From an uncultured Ignavibacteria bacterium (GTDB taxonomy: Bacteria; Bacteroidota; Ignavibacteria; Kapaibacteriales; UBA2268), in NCBI GenBank assembly GCA_903911805.1, contig CAIWET010000379.1, forward strand, positions 1 through 9,361: a DNA stretch of 9,361 nt, written 5' to 3'. The notes under the pieces were generated by a model, which did no database searches, was not told the DNA's origin, and saw only the letters and a program-made list of their open reading frames with translations. A program made the position numbers and the translations under genes. This document shows, piece by piece, positions 6,487 to 9,361 of the stretch. Each line of letters starts with the position of its first letter. The stretch's first letter is position 1.

Positions 6487-6569
6487 CCGAACAACTACTT
6501 GATTTTACTAACTACTTCTAATTGTTACTTTTTTAGAATTATTATGAATTCAATATTGAAAAAATTTAG

Positions 6570-6577
6570 TAATTTTG
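6570..6577 (+). promoter_or_regulatory. Candidate -7 promoter element of the tatC unit
   Basis: TAATTTTG, matching TAnnTTTG, lies 31 nt upstream of the tatC ATG. A TTGAAA at 6556-6561 is too close to serve as the Bacteroidota -33 element, so only the -7 part is supported. Confidence 0.35.
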
Positions 6578-6608
6578 TTAGTAATAAATTTGCAAAAAAA
6601 GAATTTAA

Positions 6609-7400
6609 ATGTTTAAATTAAAAAGTAAGAAAAAAGTCACTGATGAATTCAGTGAAAAACAGCAAGAGATGGGATTTTTTGACCATCTTGAAGAATTAAG
6701 AAAAAGAATAATATACTCAGTACTAGCATTAATTGGTGGAAGTGTTTTTTCTGGGTTTTATATTAATTATATTATTGAAAATATATTAATTAAGCCAGCT
6801 TTAGTCAATCACTTAACTTTACAAAATCTAAAGCCATTCGGTCAGCCAATTTTATATTTCAAAATAATTCTTGTTTTGGGATTTATAATCGCTTTCCCAT
6901 TTATCTTATATCAATTGTGGAAATTTATTGCTCCAGGACTTTATGTCAATGAAAAGAAATGGGTTAGAACCATTACATTCTTTACCACTTTGTGCTTTTT
7001 TACTGGAGTATTATTTTCTTATTATGTTATGATTCCTTCGATGATGGCTTTTGCCTCATCATTTGGTACTCAATATATTCAAAATAATATAGATATTAAT
7101 GAGTTTTTTAGCTTCTTTTCAATGATGTTGTTAGCAACTGGTCTTGTCTTTGAAATGCCTATGATTGCTTGGGTTTTAGCTAAATTTGGTATATTAAAAG
7201 CTAGAATGCTAAGGAAGTATAGAAGACATTCAATAATTATCATTTTAATTATTTCAGCTGTGGTAACACCTACTCCAGACCCGATAAGTCAGTTGATTTT
7301 TGCGGCTCCATTATTCGTTTTGTATGAGTTAAGTATTTTAATTACTAAACTAAGTGAAAAAAAAGAAATAGAAGTTATTGATGAAAATGAAGAAAATTAG
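6609..7400 (+). CDS. tatC: Sec-independent protein translocase TatC
   Basis: 263 aa, the usual TatC size. The cytoplasmic start FFDHLEELRKRI (23-34), the FPFILYQLWKFIAPGLYVNE block (96-115, with the conserved Glu115), FEMP (181-184, Glu182) and RKYRRHSI followed by TPTPDPISQ (220-228) are TatC hallmarks. Six membrane segments fit at about 34-52, 84-106, 122-145, 166-190, 206-222 and 226-246. TatC recognises twin-arginine signal peptides in the inner membrane and, with TatA/B, exports folded cofactor-containing proteins. A likely client, the molybdopterin enzyme, is encoded divergently next door. No tatA/B gene is in the window. The first ATG has only a weak A-rich leader; an internal ATG at 6669 (Met21, just before the conserved block) is an alternative start. 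It is the first gene of a plus-strand unit with 36 nt to the next gene. Confidence 0.95.
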   Translation: MFKLKSKKKVTDEFSEKQQEMGFFDHLEELRKRIIYSVLALIGGSVFSGFYINYIIENILIKPALVNHLTLQNLKPFGQPILYFKIILVLGFIIAFPFILYQLWKFIAPGLYVNEKKWVRTITFFTTLCFFTGVLFSYYVMIPSMMAFASSFGTQYIQNNIDINEFFSFFSMMLLATGLVFEMPMIAWVLAKFGILKARMLRKYRRHSIIIILIISAVVTPTPDPISQLIFAAPLFVLYELSILITKLSEKKEIEVIDENEEN

Positions 7401-7436
7401 TTATATTTGTTTTTTGTGAAATTAGAATATTGATAA

Positions 7437-8411
7437 ATGACTATTAAAGATATATTTACACCTGTAGAACCGAATTTAAAAGAGTTTAACTCAGTCTTTA
7501 AAGAGTTGATGAAATCCAATGTTCCATTATTGGATTTAATTATAACTTATATGACTTCCAAAAAAGGCAAACAAGTTAGACCATCAGTTATTTTACTTGT
7601 TGCAGGTATGGTTGGGCAAATCAATAAACGCACCTATATTGGTGCAAGTATGATTGAAATTTTACACAATGCTACTCTTATCCACGATGACGTTGTTGAT
7701 GAAGCTTTTACCCGTAGAGGACTTGCAACAATTAACTCAAAATGGAATAATAAAATTGCTGTTTTAATTGGTGATTTTCTTTTATCCAAAGGACTTCTTG
7801 CTGCTATGGATAACAACGAAGTTGGTTTTCTCAATGCAACTTCTACAGCCACAAGACGTATGTCTGAAGGTGAACTATTGCAAATTCAGAAAAGCAAAGA
7901 GTTCAATATGGATGAAGAAACTTATTTTAAAATAATAAGTGAAAAAACTGCTGCATTGTTCAATGCATCTTGCGAAATTGGCGGATTAAGTGCTAATGCA
8001 ACTGCTGAACAAGTTGAAAATTTAAAGAACTATGGTGAATATGTTGGTTTAGCTTTCCAAATCAAAGATGATATTCTGGATTACGACAGCAAGTCAATAA
8101 TAATCGGAAAACCAGTTGGTAATGATTTAAAAGAAAAGAAAATTACTTTACCATTAATTTATTCTTTAAAGCAGATTCCTAAAAAAGATGCTAAAGAAAT
8201 GATTAAGATTTTAAAAAATAAAAAACTTAATAAAAAGCATATAGGAAATATTATTTCATTCGTAAAAGAACAAAAAGGCACAGAATATGCCGCAGAAGTT
8301 GCTTATTCATTCTCTCAAAAAGCAATTGACTGCCTTGCAGATTTCAAAGATTCTGAATATAAGCAATCATTAATTAATTTTGCTAAATTTGTAGTTGAAA
8401 GAGATAACTAA
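7437..8411 (+). CDS. Long-chain polyprenyl diphosphate synthase (trans-isoprenyl synthase)
   Basis: 324 aa, normal for the family. Condenses isopentenyl diphosphate onto an allylic primer to make the side chain of respiratory quinones. Both aspartate-rich motifs are present: LIHDDVVDEAFTRRG (81-95, first DDxxD at 84-88) and FQIKDDILDY (207-216, second DDxxD at 211-215), with GKQVRPS (44-50) and GKPVGNDLKEKKITLPL (224-240) as further substrate-binding blocks. The residues 5 and 4 before the first motif are small (Ala79, Thr80), as in octaprenyl and heptaprenyl synthases rather than farnesyl or geranylgeranyl enzymes, so a long product for menaquinone is likely; exact chain length is not determinable. 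No strong ribosome binding site precedes the ATG. Located between tatC and the Bax-inhibitor-1 gene, 9 nt from the latter. The nearby NrfD complex would use such a quinone. Confidence 0.92.
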   Translation: MTIKDIFTPVEPNLKEFNSVFKELMKSNVPLLDLIITYMTSKKGKQVRPSVILLVAGMVGQINKRTYIGASMIEILHNATLIHDDVVDEAFTRRGLATINSKWNNKIAVLIGDFLLSKGLLAAMDNNEVGFLNATSTATRRMSEGELLQIQKSKEFNMDEETYFKIISEKTAALFNASCEIGGLSANATAEQVENLKNYGEYVGLAFQIKDDILDYDSKSIIIGKPVGNDLKEKKITLPLIYSLKQIPKKDAKEMIKILKNKKLNKKHIGNIISFVKEQKGTEYAAEVAYSFSQKAIDCLADFKDSEYKQSLINFAKFVVERDN

Positions 8412-8416
8412 GGAGG
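8411..8416 (+). promoter_or_regulatory. Strong ribosome binding site overlapping the prenyl synthase stop
   Basis: AGGAGG, a complete Shine-Dalgarno sequence, begins on the last base of the preceding stop codon and lies 4 nt before the ATG at 8421. This is much stronger than the leaders of tatC and the prenyl synthase gene and suggests higher or coupled translation of the membrane protein. Confidence 0.7.
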
Positions 8417-8420
8417 ATTT

Positions 8421-9125
8421 ATGGAATTGAATAATTCAACATCATTCGTTCAAGAACAACAAGTAACACTTGCCTTACAAAAATATATGACAAGAGTTTA
8501 TACATATATGGGATTAGGCGTGGGGCTAACAGCTATTATATCTTATATGATATTTTTCTCAGGATTGATAAATATTATATTCGAAAATATGGCTATTTTT
8601 TATGTTTCAATATTCGCAGAATTAGGCTTAGTTTGGTATTTATCCTCTAGAGCCTATGAATTATCCAAAGGTACTGCTGGAGCTTTATTTTTCCTCTATG
8701 CCGCACTTAATGGAATTACCTTATCATTCGTTTTCATGATTTACACAATGAGCTCCATTGGTGACGTATTTGTAATTTCTACCGTAATGTTTGGGGCTTT
8801 AGCACTTTATGGTTATTCAACCAAAAGAGCATTATCAGGAATGGGAACATTTATGTTTATGGGCTTAATTGGATTAATTGTTGCTACAGTAATTAATATA
8901 TTCTTGCAATCAAGCGCATTCCACTTTGCAATTTCAGTAATTGGAGTAATTGTTTTTGCTGGATTAACTGTTTGGGATACCAAGAGAATTAAAGAAAATT
9001 ATTTGGAATTATATTCAAATGGAACCGAAGTTCAAGGATTAGCAATCAATTCTGCATTGTCCCTTTACTTAGATTTCATCAACTTATTCTTATATCTATT
9101 AAGATTATTTGGTAGCCGAAAATAA
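8421..9125 (+). CDS. Bax inhibitor-1/YccA family membrane protein
   Basis: 234 aa, typical for the family. The start YMTRVYTYMGLGVGLTAIISY (22-42), AGLTVWDTKRIKENY (180-194) and the C-terminal LDFINLFLYLLRLFG (217-231) are the recognised BI-1 family blocks. Seven membrane segments fit at about 29-46, 55-75, 85-107, 113-130, 142-162, 167-184 and 208-229. Asp186 and Asp218 lie in the positions of the paired aspartates that gate pH-dependent calcium leak in the Bacillus homologue YetJ. The bacterial role is not settled; members are inner-membrane proteins linked to ion leak or membrane protein quality control. It is last in the unit and is followed by a terminator at 9154-9189. Family assignment is firm; physiological role is not shown. 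Confidence 0.92.
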   Translation: MELNNSTSFVQEQQVTLALQKYMTRVYTYMGLGVGLTAIISYMIFFSGLINIIFENMAIFYVSIFAELGLVWYLSSRAYELSKGTAGALFFLYAALNGITLSFVFMIYTMSSIGDVFVISTVMFGALALYGYSTKRALSGMGTFMFMGLIGLIVATVINIFLQSSAFHFAISVIGVIVFAGLTVWDTKRIKENYLELYSNGTEVQGLAINSALSLYLDFINLFLYLLRLFGSRK

Positions 9126-9153
9126 TATTTTATAGAATAATATAAATTTTAGG

Positions 9154-9189
9154 AATCCCGCTCAATTTGATTTTTGAGGGATTTTTTTT
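9154..9189 (+). terminator. Rho-independent terminator after the BI-1 gene
   Basis: AATCCC...TCAA (9154-9165, with a 2-nt GC bulge) pairs with TTGAGGGATT (about 9174-9183), followed by a run of eight T. It lies 28 nt after the stop at 9125 and ends the tatC-prenyl synthase-BI-1 unit. Confidence 0.8.
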
Positions 9190-9199
9190 GTTTTTAAAA

Positions 9200-9288
9200 A
9201 CACACCCCCAGTCCCCCTCTTATTAGAGGGGGTAAGAAAGAACACTCTTAAAATTCCCCCTCTATTAAGAGGGGGTAAGGGGGTGTGT
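9200..9288. repeat. Nested palindromic repeat: two inverted copies of a hairpin unit (REPIN-like)
   Basis: The outer arms ACACACCCCC (9200-9209) and GGGGGTGTGT (9279-9288) are a perfect 10-bp inverted repeat. Inside are two perfect 8-bp hairpins, each CCCCCTCT/AGAGGGGG with a 4-nt loop, at 9213-9232 and 9256-9275. Each half is one unit (arm, 3 nt, hairpin), and the halves are in opposite orientation around a 23-nt centre. The C/G runs stand out sharply from the AT-rich surroundings. It lies in intergenic DNA just after a terminator and codes for nothing. Confidence 0.8.
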
Positions 9289-9296
9289 CATAATAT

Positions 9297-9327
9297 TATG
9301 GACTCCTATTTAAAAGTGGAGCCCATA
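9297..9327. repeat. Hairpin near the window end
   Basis: TATGGACTCC (9297-9306) pairs with GGAGCCCATA (9318-9327) with one mismatch, which becomes a G-U wobble in a minus-strand transcript. It is preceded by the 12-bp perfect palindrome CATAATATTATG (9289-9300). There is no clear T-run. It may be part of the adjacent repeat element or the end signal of a minus-strand gene beyond the window. Confidence 0.45.
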
Positions 9328-9361
9328 TTTGTTAAATTTACCCTTCATCCCAAACTTCAAA

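Noticed and set aside
7634..7852. Minus-strand open frame of 72 codons
   Set aside because: Antisense to the first aspartate-rich motif of the prenyl synthase; shadow frame.
9200..9288. CRISPR array
   Set aside because: Only two palindromic units in opposite orientation, no regular direct repeats or spacers, no cas genes.
9298..9361. Plus-strand ATG open to the window edge (21 codons)
   Set aside because: No ribosome site, the ATG is inside a palindrome, and 21 open codons are not informative.
9338..9361. Possible end of a minus-strand gene (FEVWDEG then stop), with a hairpin downstream at 9327-9297
   Set aside because: Only seven codons are visible; the hairpin lacks a T-run and another minus frame reads through the same bases, so it cannot be supported.

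Overview
The window is AT-rich (roughly one third G+C by eye) and looks like the chromosome of a Gram-negative bacterium from the Bacteroidota/Chlorobi/Ignavibacteria side of the tree. The octamer TAATTTTG, which fits the Bacteroidota -7 consensus TAnnTTTG, lies 31 to 38 nt upstream of the first gene of all three transcription units. Both terminators use an AATCCCGC-type stem. This placement is inference; no rRNA or other phylogenetic marker is present.

Layout. (1) 1-245, minus strand: start of a short exported protein cut by the window edge. (2) 322-356: terminator of the next unit. (3) 388-6355, minus strand: a tight seven-gene operon, in transcription order MerR-type regulator with a cysteine-rich tail, Tat-exported molybdopterin oxidoreductase (PsrA/PhsA type), four-cluster ferredoxin (PsrB type), NrfD/PsrC membrane quinone subunit, two half-size YeeE/YedE sulfur transporters, and a membrane-anchored rhodanese-like protein. 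Genes overlap or are at most 11-12 nt apart. (4) 6356-6608: divergent control region with two perfect inverted repeats. (5) 6609-9125, plus strand: tatC, a long-chain polyprenyl diphosphate synthase, and a Bax-inhibitor-1 family membrane protein. (6) 9126-9361: terminator, then a nested palindromic repeat (REPIN-like) and another hairpin.

How it fits together. The minus-strand operon reads as a regulated inorganic-sulfur module. A periplasmic Mo enzyme exchanges electrons with the quinone pool through the ferredoxin and NrfD subunits. The YeeE/YedE pair would move a sulfur compound such as thiosulfate across the inner membrane, and a periplasmic rhodanese-fold protein would handle sulfane sulfur. 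The substrate (thiosulfate, polysulfide, tetrathionate or other) and direction cannot be fixed from sequence. The plus-strand unit is more housekeeping in nature, but two of its products touch the same pathway: TatC exports proteins such as the Mo subunit, and the prenyl synthase probably makes the quinone side chain.

The most unusual points are: a rhodanese domain with Ser in place of the catalytic Cys but a flexible tail ending in Gly-Cys; a MerR DNA-binding domain joined to a nine-cysteine region with two Cys-Trp pairs, encoded first in the operon it probably controls; a perfect dyad inside that operon's candidate promoter; and the nested palindrome downstream of the last gene.
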